DNA of 64,000 bases. Origin: Gluconobacter sp. Gdi. Its GTDB lineage: Bacteria > Pseudomonadota > Alphaproteobacteria > Acetobacterales > Acetobacteraceae. The notes below the pieces were generated by a model. It searched no databases, was not told the origin of the DNA, and saw only the letters and a list, made by a program, of their open reading frames with translations. Of this stretch, positions 17,546 to 26,139 are shown in pieces. Positions within the stretch are counted from its first letter, which is position 1. Each line of letters opens with the position of its first letter. The DNA lies in the NCBI RefSeq assembly GCF_014132155.1, contig NZ_BLJQ01000005.1, positions 1 through 64,000 on the forward strand, read 5' to 3'. A program made the position numbers and the translations under genes.

Positions 17546-18486
17546 ACACAGGGCCTCTCTGCATGGCCATATATGCTCTCAATGAACCTGGCACCACTTT
17601 CCAGGACTTCTGCAGGATGGGCGCAAGAATCCATTTCTAGGATGGGGCCACATTTCAAAGGCGTCTTTTCCAGGAGATTTGCCAGCTCTGGAAAATTGAC
17701 ACTGCCCTGCCCTATAGGGCGGAAATACGGGCGATGCTGAACGTAAATGGTCTCATCGATTGTAATTGTAAGCGGCATTATACCCGAAGCGTCCTTCCAG
17801 TGCATCGCCACGACGCGCTCAAGATGACGATCCAGTAATTTGACCGGCTCGCCGCCTTCAATGGTGACATGCGCTGGGTCCAGACAAAGAGAAACATAGC
17901 GTGGGTCAGTCAGGAGCATGAACAGATCTACATCCCGAGGGGCGCAGAAGACGGAGTTTGCCTCTGTATGCAAAGCCAGAGTTACACCTGCACGTGCAGT
18001 TACTGCACCCATTTGATTTAACAAATCCGCCATGGGTTGAGCGAGTGCCATATCGACGAATTGGACTGGCTCCGAAAGCCACGTTGTTCGGCACGGAAGG
18101 CCAATGACCAGTATCTTCCCCCCTACGGAAGCGAGAAACTCTGCCGCTGCAGCCACCGCCTTCAAAATTTTTGGTTCTGCTGAACGGTGCTCTGACAACG
18201 GGATGCGGTCCAGATCCGCAAAGAAACTCGACCAAATCTCCAGATTTCTGGTTTTGAGTTCGCGGAGCAGATTTTCTCTGGAGCCAAAAGCGTGCAGTGC
18301 ACTCTCCCAATTAAAGGGAGGGAATGTTAGTTCTATTCCGCTGACGCCAGTGCCGGAGAGCGTATCCAGAATTTTTGTCCAGAAAAAGCGAGGGTCTTTC
18401 TCTGCAAGAAGTTGAATTTGTTCTTCGGAAGATACCCCCCAGAATTCGGGATTATAGAACGTAATCAGATCAGTTCCCGTTTTCAT
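17542..18486 (-). CDS. Sugar phosphate isomerase/epimerase-like TIM-barrel protein
   Basis: A 314-residue xylose-isomerase-like (AP endonuclease 2 superfamily) barrel. Metal-site motifs include ALHTEANSV, LCLDPAHVTIEGG, MHWKD and PILEMDS near the end. I start it at 18486 because AGGAG is 5 bases upstream; a longer frame to 18603 adds an unlikely basic leader. Members isomerise or epimerise sugars, and some act on 3-keto-glycosides to break glycosidic bonds after a GMC-type oxidation. The ATGA overlap with the GMC gene makes such a paired role a reasonable inference, but inositol or rare-sugar isomerisation is equally possible. Confidence 0.82.
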   Translation of the reverse strand: MKTGTDLITFYNPEFWGVSSEEQIQLLAEKDPRFFWTKILDTLSGTGVSGIELTFPPFNWESALHAFGSRENLLRELKTRNLEIWSSFFADLDRIPLSEHRSAEPKILKAVAAAAEFLASVGGKILVIGLPCRTTWLSEPVQFVDMALAQPMADLLNQMGAVTARAGVTLALHTEANSVFCAPRDVDLFMLLTDPRYVSLCLDPAHVTIEGGEPVKLLDRHLERVVAMHWKDASGIMPLTITIDETIYVQHRPYFRPIGQGSVNFPELANLLEKTPLKCGPILEMDSCAHPAEVLESGARFIESIYGHAERPCV

Positions 18487-18776
18487 GCAGGCTCCTTCCG
18501 TCATCTCTCTCTCCGGCCGGAAAGCGAGGTATTTGCACATGAGATTCATTTTATTATGAAGAAGAAACGGATGGCGTGCAATCGTTTGCCAAAAGAGGCG
18601 CAAGCCCGTTCTGCTGCACGGTAGGAGGCTTACTGTGTCCTATAGAGATGCCAGAAACTCTTGGCTCGCATGTTGAGTCGGGCAATTTTCACGAATGGTA
18701 ACATTTTGGACTATGCGCCGCTTTATCAAGCGTCAGGACGCCTCTCGCAGAGTGTTATCACTTTTCACAGCGCTAA

Positions 18777-18816
18777 TCTCATTCGGGTTGGCAATTTTGC
18801 CTACTTGCTAATGAGA
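18777..18816 (-). terminator. Stem-loop overlapping the end of the ROK kinase gene
   Basis: TCTCATT (18777-18783) pairs with AATGAGA (18810-18816), and an inner GGCAA/TTGCC palindrome lies at 18791-18800. The structure spans the kinase stop codon (18801-18803) on the minus strand. It may end transcription or separate the kinase from the isomerase/GMC/GPH genes further along the same strand. Confidence 0.35.
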
Positions 18817-19709
18817 CACGCTGCACCCAGCAGGCCTGCCTCGGTTCCCAATGTGGCCTGTACCAAAAGTGGCTTGGTGGTGGGGTAAAGGATTTTGTCC
18901 CTCACGGCACGATCAAGCGCAATGATGAGACTACGGGAATTCCCTAACCCACCTCCGACTGGAAGGATCCTGCCGCCCGTGATGTTGATAACATGTGCCA
19001 GAGAAGCAGAAACGTAAGAGAGGTAGACTGAGAGCGTCCGTTCTGCCTGTTTTTCTCCTCTTTCCCACGCGGCCAGGATGCTGCGGCTATCAATGGATTC
19101 TCCTCCGGCCCAAAGATGCAGCCGTTCAAGTGCTCTTGCACCCGCTATCGTGTCCAGACAGCCTGACTGGCCGCAACCGCATTTAAACAGCGGAACAACA
19201 TCTGAATGATCGGGTTCACACTTCATGAATGGTGGAGCTAAAACAACAGGAGAGTGGCCCCATTCTCCTGTAATTCCACCGAGGCCGTTCACGATCTCAC
19301 CATTCAGGACATGGCCACCGCCAATGCCTGTCCCTAGAATGATGCCAAATACATTGTTGTGGCCCTGAGCAACACCAAATCGGGCTTCAGCTAACGCAAA
19401 GCAATCTGCATCATTGGCGATCAAAACGGTCCGATTGGCTTTTTTCTTTACGAGTTCTCTTAGTGGAGCCTGTCTAAGGCACGGAATGTTGGCAGCATGC
19501 ACAATACCGGTTTCAGGGTTTTCGACCCCTGCAATCGCTATGTGGAGTGGAATTCCCGGCCACGGAAGGCAAAGCGTGACAAGAGCCGCGACAAATGTTT
19601 CCAGATCATCAACGGGGGTTGGTACAGCTACCCGGTGTTCCAGCTTCCCCCCTGGCTTCACGACGGCGAAATCAATGAATGAGCCACCTATATCTGCACA
19701 GAGAATCAT
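18801..19709 (-). CDS. ROK-family sugar kinase, probable N-acetylglucosamine kinase
   Basis: An ATP-dependent cytoplasmic sugar kinase of 302 residues. Visible are the phosphate-binding start CADIGGSFIDFAVV (residues 4-17), the catalytic Asp100 in IANDADCFALAE, GTGIGGG (126-132), the sugar-binding GEWGH (148-152) and the ROK zinc motif CGCGQSGCLDT (177-187), with Asp in place of the usual Glu after GC. Set beside nagP and nagB, it most likely makes GlcNAc-6-P; since murQ is in the same island, it might also phosphorylate MurNAc, as some kinases of this kind do. It is divergent from the ROK repressor gene, sharing a roughly 200-base promoter region. Confidence 0.88.
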   Translation of the reverse strand: MILCADIGGSFIDFAVVKPGGKLEHRVAVPTPVDDLETFVAALVTLCLPWPGIPLHIAIAGVENPETGIVHAANIPCLRQAPLRELVKKKANRTVLIANDADCFALAEARFGVAQGHNNVFGIILGTGIGGGHVLNGEIVNGLGGITGEWGHSPVVLAPPFMKCEPDHSDVVPLFKCGCGQSGCLDTIAGARALERLHLWAGGESIDSRSILAAWERGEKQAERTLSVYLSYVSASLAHVINITGGRILPVGGGLGNSRSLIIALDRAVRDKILYPTTKPLLVQATLGTEAGLLGAACLISK

Positions 19710-19925
19710 ATATGCGTCCGTTTGAAATTAAGGCGACCAAACCTGAAAACATGCAGCCAAAGTCTCACAGACAGGTCGGTTTAATGACGCAGATTCACTA
19801 CGCCCGTTATCGGGTTAGAGATTGGAAAGGTCTTTGTAAATATATTGGTGTAATTCCTTGGTTTATAATTTAGACAAAAAACTATCCTACCCCACGCGTT
19901 CCTGATGGGACGAACAGGAAAACCA
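19710..19925. promoter_or_regulatory. Divergent promoter region between the ROK kinase and ROK regulator genes
   Basis: About 215 bases with no gene. AT-rich sequence with TATAAT at 19863-19868, upstream of the regulator, could be a -10 element; the matching -35 is not clear. As ROK repressors commonly control neighbouring divergent genes, an operator is expected here, but I do not see a long palindrome. Confidence 0.4.
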
Positions 19926-21065
19926 ATGCTCTCAACTGGCCACTACCAGATCCTCAGTACCCTCAGTCGTGAAGGGTCGAAAAGCCGAACTGAGTTGGCT
20001 CAGTTTCTCGGATTGAGCAAAGCCACGATTTCGGGTCTGGTCCGTGACCTTCTCGACAAGGACATCCTGTCCGAGCGAGAGCTTGTTTTTGGTGTGGGGC
20101 GACCATCGGTTTCATTGGCTGTTAGAGCTGATGCAGCATGGTTTATCGGCATCTCCATGCAGGACGATCCGATGGTTCTCGTTTTGACGGACCTGCACGG
20201 TACGGTTCATGCGCGCGTGGAATTGCCTCGCCTTGCAAACCCAGAAGAGTGCATTAGCACCCTCGCCGAAGCCACAGAACACCTACGCCAGACTATGGGA
20301 GAAATAGGCGACAAGCTCTCCGGAATTGGGATTGCGCTCCCTGGCTTTGTCTCAAGGGACAGACATACGTGTGTTGCCTGCACTGCTTTAGGCTGGAGGG
20401 ATATAAACATCGGCACCGCCATGGCAGAGAAGACGGGTCTTCCGACCTGGGTGGAAAATGATGCCAAGGCCCTGATCTTGGGCGAAGAACTCTTTGGTCC
20501 GCTCAGAGGCAGCCCCGATTTCAGCATGGTTTTTGTCAGCCATGGCATCGGATGCGCGCATATCGTCAACGGGAAGCTGTTATGGGGGAACTCTGGAGGG
20601 GCCGGAGAAATCTCGCACGCCCCTGTGACGCTGGAAAATTCCGATGCCCTTCCCTGCCGCTGCGGTAACAAGGGGTGCTTGGAGACCGTTGCTTCACTGC
20701 TGGCTATTTCCAACTCAGCGCGAAGACTAGGACTTCCAACCGGCGCTCAGGAGCTAACAACCTTGGCAACTAGCGGAAACCCTGAAGCATTGACAATTCT
20801 GCATCGCGCAGGATCGGCTATGGGTATCGCAACGGCGCAACTCATCCAAATGCTGGATCCAAGCCACGTTGTCGTCATGCTCGACGCAGCACTGAGAAAC
20901 GGGGTTTACGGCCATGCACTTCTTCACGAAGCCGAATCCCACATTCTGAATCGCGTCGGCGCACGGACCATGATTCATTTCCGTGATTTTGAGCCGGATA
21001 GTTTTGCAAGGGGCGCGGCCAGTCTTGCCGCGCGATATTTCATTTTTGGTCAGGATGATGTCTGA
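19926..21065 (+). CDS. ROK-family transcriptional repressor (NagC/Mlc type)
   Basis: The protein has an N-terminal MarR-like winged helix (SRTELAQFLGLSKATISGL) followed by a ROK sugar-binding fold with ENDAKALILGE, GHGIGC-like SHGIGCAHIVNGKLLWG and the zinc motif CRCGNKGCLETVA. ATG at 19926 has AGGA 7 bases upstream; an ATG at 19905 in the same frame lacks a ribosome site. The protein, about 379 residues, probably represses the kinase behind it and the receptor-nagP-nagB unit ahead of it, releasing when amino sugar or its phosphate is present. The ligand is inferred from neighbours. Confidence 0.88.
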   Translation: MLSTGHYQILSTLSREGSKSRTELAQFLGLSKATISGLVRDLLDKDILSERELVFGVGRPSVSLAVRADAAWFIGISMQDDPMVLVLTDLHGTVHARVELPRLANPEECISTLAEATEHLRQTMGEIGDKLSGIGIALPGFVSRDRHTCVACTALGWRDINIGTAMAEKTGLPTWVENDAKALILGEELFGPLRGSPDFSMVFVSHGIGCAHIVNGKLLWGNSGGAGEISHAPVTLENSDALPCRCGNKGCLETVASLLAISNSARRLGLPTGAQELTTLATSGNPEALTILHRAGSAMGIATAQLIQMLDPSHVVVMLDAALRNGVYGHALLHEAESHILNRVGARTMIHFRDFEPDSFARGAASLAARYFIFGQDDV

Positions 21066-21271
21066 AACGACCCTGGACAAAAGAAACCATCAAAATTCGT
21101 GCTTTTTTAGCAACAGTTTCGAATTCAGATCGAAAATTGTTTTGTTCGCATTGTGAATTAAGTTTCGCTTCTTTGAGACCTATTGCGTACTAAAACACGG
21201 CTCTGCATGATGATTGCCACAAAGAAACGAAAGAGCGGCGCTGAGACGGGCCGTAGAGTGGAGTTGTCACA

Positions 21272-23692
21272 ATGCGCATAACATTCCGTCAGCTTTTGGT
21301 TTCCTGTGTCACGATGGCCAGCCTCGTGAGCGTAAGTGCAAATGCACAGGATAACAAAGCTGCCCCCGCCTCATCCAAGGGCTCCTCAACCACCAAGGCT
21401 TCTGCCACGTCGCGACATTCCAACTCTTCAAGCCCAGGCCCCTCCGTTCTGGGGCAATTTACCCCGTCGGTGGAAGAGATTTCGGTTACAACCCATTCTC
21501 TGTCAGCAACGGGCGTTACGAACCGCACCCCTGGCGGCGGTCTCATGCCGCATCAGACGGCTCCACGATCCCAGAGTGGAATCACTCGTGACTTTATCGC
21601 CAAGCAGTCACCCTCTTCCAATATTACGTCACTGGTTGCGGACCTTCCTGGCGTTACCGTTTCGAGCCAAGACCCTTACGGTATTACTGGCGATCATATT
21701 CAGATGCGGGGCCTGAACCAGACGCAGATCGGCTACCTGTTCGAAGGCGCTCCCCTCGCCGATCCGATCAACTATGCGCCTTATACCAGCACGCTGGTTG
21801 ATACAGAGAACCTTGGGGCTGTTACGGTTTCTCAGGGATCGCCTGATCTGAATGCACCATTCTACAATGCTGTCGGTGGGCAGATCACAGCGTCTGCTCT
21901 CAATCCATCGAAAAAAGCTGGTGGCTTTATCGATGTTGCTGGCGGGTCTTACAGCTTTAACAAAGAATTTCTCCGCCTCGAAACGGGCAATATTGGCAAC
22001 TCAGGTATTCGTGGGTTCGTGTCTTTCTCTCACACCAGCTATAACAATGGTGCTCGTGGACCAGGTGGCCTGTTCCGTTATCACGTCGATTCAAAATTCG
22101 TAAAAGAATGGGGCGACGGGAACAGTATCTCTGCAATGTTCTCCTATAACCGTCAGCAGGCAACATCATGGCGCTCGCCAACGATGGCGCAGTGGAAGCA
22201 ATACGGCGTTGGCTTTGCCTACTCCCCGACGTTCTCTCCGGGCAATGCCTCTTATTACAAGCTGAACCAGCAGAACCTGAATCAGCAGCTCGTCGTCGTG
22301 CCGATGCACTTCACACTCTCAGATCACCTGCATCTCCAGGTAACACCATACTATGTGCACCAGTTCGGTCCCTCTCTTGGTGGCGAGAACATTCCTGCGA
22401 GTGGCGGATATTACGGAACACAACAATACGGCAATCTTGACCGTGGAACGGTTGTTAATGGTAACATCCTGACGTCCAGCCGTGATCCCTGGAACCAGAA
22501 AACTGGCGGCCTCAATACTTCTGCAGACTGGAACATCAGCAGAAGCAACACGTTCTCGTTTGGTTGGTGGTACGCGTATACAACACATGAAGAGCTTTCA
22601 GATTTCACGCCTGTCAACGCAAACGGTGTGGGACTCTCAGGTGGCGTAATCCGACTGAACGGCAAGATCTTGTCCGGTTACGACCTGAATTTCATGCAGC
22701 AGGTCAACACGCTGTTTATTGCTGACACCCAGAAGCTCCTGAACGATAAGCTCACGCTTAGCGCAGGATTCCGGGTTGCCATGGTGTCACGTCAGGGTAC
22801 CAACCTGATTCCAGGTGCTGATCCCTACAAGATGCAGGGCAATTATTTCGAGCCGCTGCCGCAGTTCTCTGCCAGCTATCAGATTACCAAGCAGGATCAG
22901 ATCTATATCAACGGCACCACGTCTTTCCGCGCACCAGAGTCTGTTGAAGCCTATTCCCAGATTTTCGATCCGAATTCCGCTCATGCTGTGATGCAGCCGC
23001 AGAGCCTGAAACCTGAATACTCGATCAGCGAAGAAATTGGCTATCGTCACCAGGACAAACTCTACAACTTTGCGATGTCATTGTTTAACATCAACATCAC
23101 GAACCATCAGGTTACATCAACGGGCTACATCCCCGGTACGAACATGATGGTTGCGTCTCCGATCAATATTGGTGGCCAGACGTCTCGTGGTGTTCAGGCC
23201 GAATTTGGACTGGCGCGCTGGCACCATTTCAGCCCCTATGTGTCTGGTCAGTTCCTGCACTCCACGTTTGATAATGACTTCAACACAGGCAGCGGTCTCC
23301 TGCCGACGGCCGGCAAGATTGCAGTTGGTGCCCCGAAGTTCACCGCTGCAGTCGGCCTGAACTATGATGACGGACACTTCTTCGGCAACTTTGATCTGCG
23401 ATATGTGGACTCCCAGTACACGACGTTCATGAACGACCAGAAGATGCCGTCGTACATTACGTCAAACATCGCACTTGGTTACCGTATGAACTCGTATGGA
23501 CGTATCAAGCACCCACAGATTCAGTTGAACCTCACTAATCTTGGCGACAACCATTATCTATCCGGTTCGAGCTACACCTCCAACGCCAAGGCCCACCTGA
23601 CCTCCACGGGTGCGACCGCAAATGCCAGCGCACCAGTTTATTATGTCGGTGGCGTGTTCGCGGCGATGGTCTCGCTTTCCACAGGCTTCTAA
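21272..23692 (+). CDS. TonB-dependent outer-membrane receptor (amino-sugar island, copy 2)
   Basis: A receptor of 806 residues with a signal peptide (MRITFRQLLVSCVTMASLVS), a Ser-rich linker, a plug with HIQMRGLNQTQIGYLFEGAP, and a barrel ending in Phe (SLSTGF). GGAG lies 8 bases before the ATG. It opens the plus-strand unit with nagP and nagB, making GlcNAc or chitooligosaccharides the likely cargo. It is clearly paralogous to the receptor at 5563-7929: both have a GG.MP.QT.P.S.S...RDFIA stretch ahead of the plug and similar central motifs. Presumably it recognises a related ligand. Confidence 0.94.
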   Translation: MRITFRQLLVSCVTMASLVSVSANAQDNKAAPASSKGSSTTKASATSRHSNSSSPGPSVLGQFTPSVEEISVTTHSLSATGVTNRTPGGGLMPHQTAPRSQSGITRDFIAKQSPSSNITSLVADLPGVTVSSQDPYGITGDHIQMRGLNQTQIGYLFEGAPLADPINYAPYTSTLVDTENLGAVTVSQGSPDLNAPFYNAVGGQITASALNPSKKAGGFIDVAGGSYSFNKEFLRLETGNIGNSGIRGFVSFSHTSYNNGARGPGGLFRYHVDSKFVKEWGDGNSISAMFSYNRQQATSWRSPTMAQWKQYGVGFAYSPTFSPGNASYYKLNQQNLNQQLVVVPMHFTLSDHLHLQVTPYYVHQFGPSLGGENIPASGGYYGTQQYGNLDRGTVVNGNILTSSRDPWNQKTGGLNTSADWNISRSNTFSFGWWYAYTTHEELSDFTPVNANGVGLSGGVIRLNGKILSGYDLNFMQQVNTLFIADTQKLLNDKLTLSAGFRVAMVSRQGTNLIPGADPYKMQGNYFEPLPQFSASYQITKQDQIYINGTTSFRAPESVEAYSQIFDPNSAHAVMQPQSLKPEYSISEEIGYRHQDKLYNFAMSLFNINITNHQVTSTGYIPGTNMMVASPINIGGQTSRGVQAEFGLARWHHFSPYVSGQFLHSTFDNDFNTGSGLLPTAGKIAVGAPKFTAAVGLNYDDGHFFGNFDLRYVDSQYTTFMNDQKMPSYITSNIALGYRMNSYGRIKHPQIQLNLTNLGDNHYLSGSSYTSNAKAHLTSTGATANASAPVYYVGGVFAAMVSLSTGF

Positions 23693-23702
23693 TTCCCACG
23701 AC

Positions 23703-23737
23703 AGGCTGCTGATCACATCAATATTGGTCAGCAGCCT
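23703..23737 (+). terminator. Strong hairpin between the receptor gene and nagP
   Basis: AGGCTGCTGA (23703-23712) and TCAGCAGCCT (23728-23737) form a perfect 10-bp stem with a 15-base loop, starting 11 bases after the receptor stop. The following bases (ATTGAGAGGGCAATCTTTT) include the nagP ribosome site and a short T-run. It may attenuate transcription or stabilise the receptor message so that receptor is made in excess over permease and deaminase. Confidence 0.5.
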
Positions 23738-23754
23738 ATTGAGAGGGCAATCTT

Positions 23755-25059
23755 TTGTTCAAGTTTCCCATATCGAGCCCCGCGGGGGCTTATGGATGGC
23801 GGCCTGTTCTTATCATGGCCGCCCTTTTTTTCAGCATAGGGTTTGTCACCTGGCTGAATGGGCCCCTTATCACTTTTGTGCAGGTTGCTTTCAACCTTAG
23901 TGACGTGGCGTCCTTTCTTGTTCCCGTGTGTTTTTATCTTGCATATTTTGTCTTTCCCCTTCCCGCGACCTTGCTATCCAAGCGGATTGGCTTGAGACAT
24001 GGCCTCGTTGTATCGCTGGCCATTATGGCCGTCGGCACGGGCCTGTTCGGGGAGTGTGTCAACGCAAGATGGTATGCGGGCGCGCTTAGTGGACTGACGG
24101 TGATTGGGGCAGGTCTTTCGTTGCTTCAGATCACAATTAATCCTTACGTGAGCTTCCTTGGTGATCATGATCGTGCAGCTCAGCGCATTGCCATCATGGG
24201 GGTTGCGAACAAGTTTGCTGGTATTGTGGCTCCTGCGTTGTTCGCCATTATTGTCATGCCACATGTCGGCGAAGTGGCAGCGAGCATCCATAATGCACCT
24301 ATCGGACCAGAACGTGATGCTATTCTTATAAAATTTACTACTGCCGTACATACCCCATACCGAGTTATGGCCGGTTTACTTGTATTGTTGGCCATACTTG
24401 TTGCGCGATCTTCTCTCCCGGAAATCACGATAGAACAAGGAGTGACGACGCAAGATCCGGTACGCCAGGGAAATCCTTTAAAATTGGCCTCGGGTGTGCT
24501 GGCAATGTTCCTGTACGTGGGAATTGAAGTTCTGGCGGGCGATGCTATTGGACTCTTCGGTCGCTCTTACGGTCTGTCGCTGGACGTAACCAAGTATCTG
24601 ACAGCCATGACACTCGCCTCTATGATGGCGGGATACCTTGTCGGAATGGTTGTGGTTCCTCGGTTTATCAGCCAGGAACGCTATATGATCCTGTCTTGCA
24701 TTCTGGGTGTTTTCGTCTGTCTGCTGTCATTGACCGCACAAGGAGTGGTCCCAGTCCTGTGTGTCGCGTTGCTTGGGTTTACTAACGCCATGATCTTACC
24801 GGCTCTCTTCCCCATTGTCTTGGCGGAGGCCGGGACTGATGGGGCCAAGGCAACGGCTTTTCTGGTGATGGCTTTTTCTGGCGGCGCGGTGTTACCCCAG
24901 ATTTTTGTTCATCTGACCCCATGGCTTGGCACAACATTCGCTTTCATGGGGCTTGTAATCCCGTCCTACCTCTTCATAGGGCTTTGGATGACTGCTATTT
25001 TTATGAAAACGACTCACCTTCACCTCACGAAAACGCCTGCAGGAGCCTCCGAGGCATGA
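23755..25059 (+). CDS. nagP: NagP-type N-acetylglucosamine permease (MFS, FucP family)
   Basis: An inner-membrane proton symporter of 434 residues with 12 hydrophobic segments. Typical FucP/NagP family text is seen: FFSIGFVTWLNGPLITFVQVAF near the start and LLQITINPYVSFLGD. The likely start is TTG at 23755 with GAGGG upstream; no earlier ATG is in frame and the next Met is inside helix 1. Its stop overlaps the nagB ATG (ATGA), and a TonB receptor precedes it. This is the arrangement of the chitin-derived GlcNAc route known in Shewanella and Xanthomonas. Confidence 0.88.
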   Translation: MFKFPISSPAGAYGWRPVLIMAALFFSIGFVTWLNGPLITFVQVAFNLSDVASFLVPVCFYLAYFVFPLPATLLSKRIGLRHGLVVSLAIMAVGTGLFGECVNARWYAGALSGLTVIGAGLSLLQITINPYVSFLGDHDRAAQRIAIMGVANKFAGIVAPALFAIIVMPHVGEVAASIHNAPIGPERDAILIKFTTAVHTPYRVMAGLLVLLAILVARSSLPEITIEQGVTTQDPVRQGNPLKLASGVLAMFLYVGIEVLAGDAIGLFGRSYGLSLDVTKYLTAMTLASMMAGYLVGMVVVPRFISQERYMILSCILGVFVCLLSLTAQGVVPVLCVALLGFTNAMILPALFPIVLAEAGTDGAKATAFLVMAFSGGAVLPQIFVHLTPWLGTTFAFMGLVIPSYLFIGLWMTAIFMKTTHLHLTKTPAGASEA

Positions 25060-25847
25060 AAATTTTGATCTGCCCAGATGCGGCATCCGCTCGAACCGTT
25101 GCTGCCAATATCCTGAAGCGCCAGATACTTAGGAAACCGTCATCCGTCCTTGGGCTCGCAACCGGCCGGACGATGGAAGCAATCTATAAACTTCTTGTGG
25201 CAGAACATTGCAAACATGGTTTGGATTTTTCTTCTGTAACAACGTTCAATTTGGATGAATATATCGGCCTTGATGGCGCTGACGAGCAATCCTATCGATA
25301 TTATATGCAGGAACATTTGTTCTCGAAGGTTAATATTTCTCCGGAACGTACTCACGTTCCAAATGGTGCAGCCGACGATGTCAATTTAGAATCCATAAAT
25401 TACGAAGCCACTATTGTTGAGGCTGGAGGCATTGATCTTCAACTCCTTGGCCTAGGCCAAAATGGACATATTGGTTTTAATGAGCCTCTTTCTTCGTTGA
25501 ATTGCCGAACACGCGCCGTCACCCTTGCTCAGACCACTCTTGAGCAGAATGCAGAGATGTTCGATGGCAATCCAGACAACGTCCCTTCCCGCGCCATTAC
25601 CATGGGAACGGCAACTATCCTTGAATCGAGCATGGCCTTGCTGGTGGTAACCGGCCAAGCGAAAGCACACATTGCTGCACAAACAATTGAAGGGCCTGTT
25701 ACCGCCGCTGTGCCGGGATCCGCGTTGCAATATCATCCGTCCTGTCTGGTGGTTTTGGATGAAGAAGCGGCATCCGCTCTTATGGGTCGCACGGCAATAG
25801 ATTGGCAGTTAAAGCACGATCCTGAGCTGATTGCTCTGATGGACTGA
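25056..25847 (+). CDS. nagB: Glucosamine-6-phosphate deaminase
   Basis: NagB converts GlcN-6-P to fructose-6-P and ammonia, the last step feeding amino sugars into central metabolism. It has 263 residues, normal for the family, with FNLDEYIGL (the Asp of the proton-relay site), GLGQNGHIGFNEP (catalytic His and Glu; Asn-Gly-His as in many Gram-positive-type NagB proteins) and a closing region with GSALQYHPSCLVVLDEEAA. The ATG at 25056 overlaps the nagP stop; the same frame is open further upstream, but that part reads through nagP out of frame. No nagA lies beside it, although GlcNAc-6-P must be deacetylated first. Confidence 0.95.
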   Translation: MKILICPDAASARTVAANILKRQILRKPSSVLGLATGRTMEAIYKLLVAEHCKHGLDFSSVTTFNLDEYIGLDGADEQSYRYYMQEHLFSKVNISPERTHVPNGAADDVNLESINYEATIVEAGGIDLQLLGLGQNGHIGFNEPLSSLNCRTRAVTLAQTTLEQNAEMFDGNPDNVPSRAITMGTATILESSMALLVVTGQAKAHIAAQTIEGPVTAAVPGSALQYHPSCLVVLDEEAASALMGRTAIDWQLKHDPELIALMD

Positions 25848-25862
25848 TGATAATGACGAACC

Positions 25863-25886
25863 GGGTAGGCTTTTAAGGGCCTACCC
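25863..25886 (+). terminator. Hairpin after nagB
   Basis: GGGTAGGC (25863-25870) and GCCTACCC (25879-25886) form a perfect 8-bp GC-rich stem with an 8-base loop, 15 bases after the nagB stop. Only a weak T-containing tail follows, so it is a probable terminator of the receptor-nagP-nagB unit rather than a textbook one. Confidence 0.6.
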
Positions 25887-26088
25887 TTGCACGTTGTCTT
25901 CCTTCGAAGTTTCGAGCCGGTCTCTCGTCATGCCGAAAGATGGTAAGAAAATAGGTTTAGGGCATTACATTTGGAGCAACGCAGCTTCGGGCCCGCCTGT
26001 AGCACCCGCACAGTCCAGTCGTAGACTGCTAAGTTATGAAGCCGGCTGGTTTTCTGGGTAATCGACAAGAGCCATAATACATATGGTT

Positions 26089-26131
26089 CTACCCGGCGCT
26101 TTGCAGGACATGTTCCTGCTGCGCTGGGTAG
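26089..26131. terminator. Long extended hairpin between convergent nagB and hexosaminidase genes
   Basis: CTACCCGGCGC (26089-26099) pairs with GCGCTGGGTAG (26121-26131) with one mismatch, and inside it GCAGG (26103-26107) pairs with CCTGC (26115-26119). Together they make a stem of about 15 pairs in 43 bases, only a few bases beyond the hexosaminidase stop. It probably terminates the minus-strand transcript; it could also be a stable 3' end or a dispersed repeat unit. Confidence 0.5.
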
Positions 26132-26139
26132 AAGGGCTG

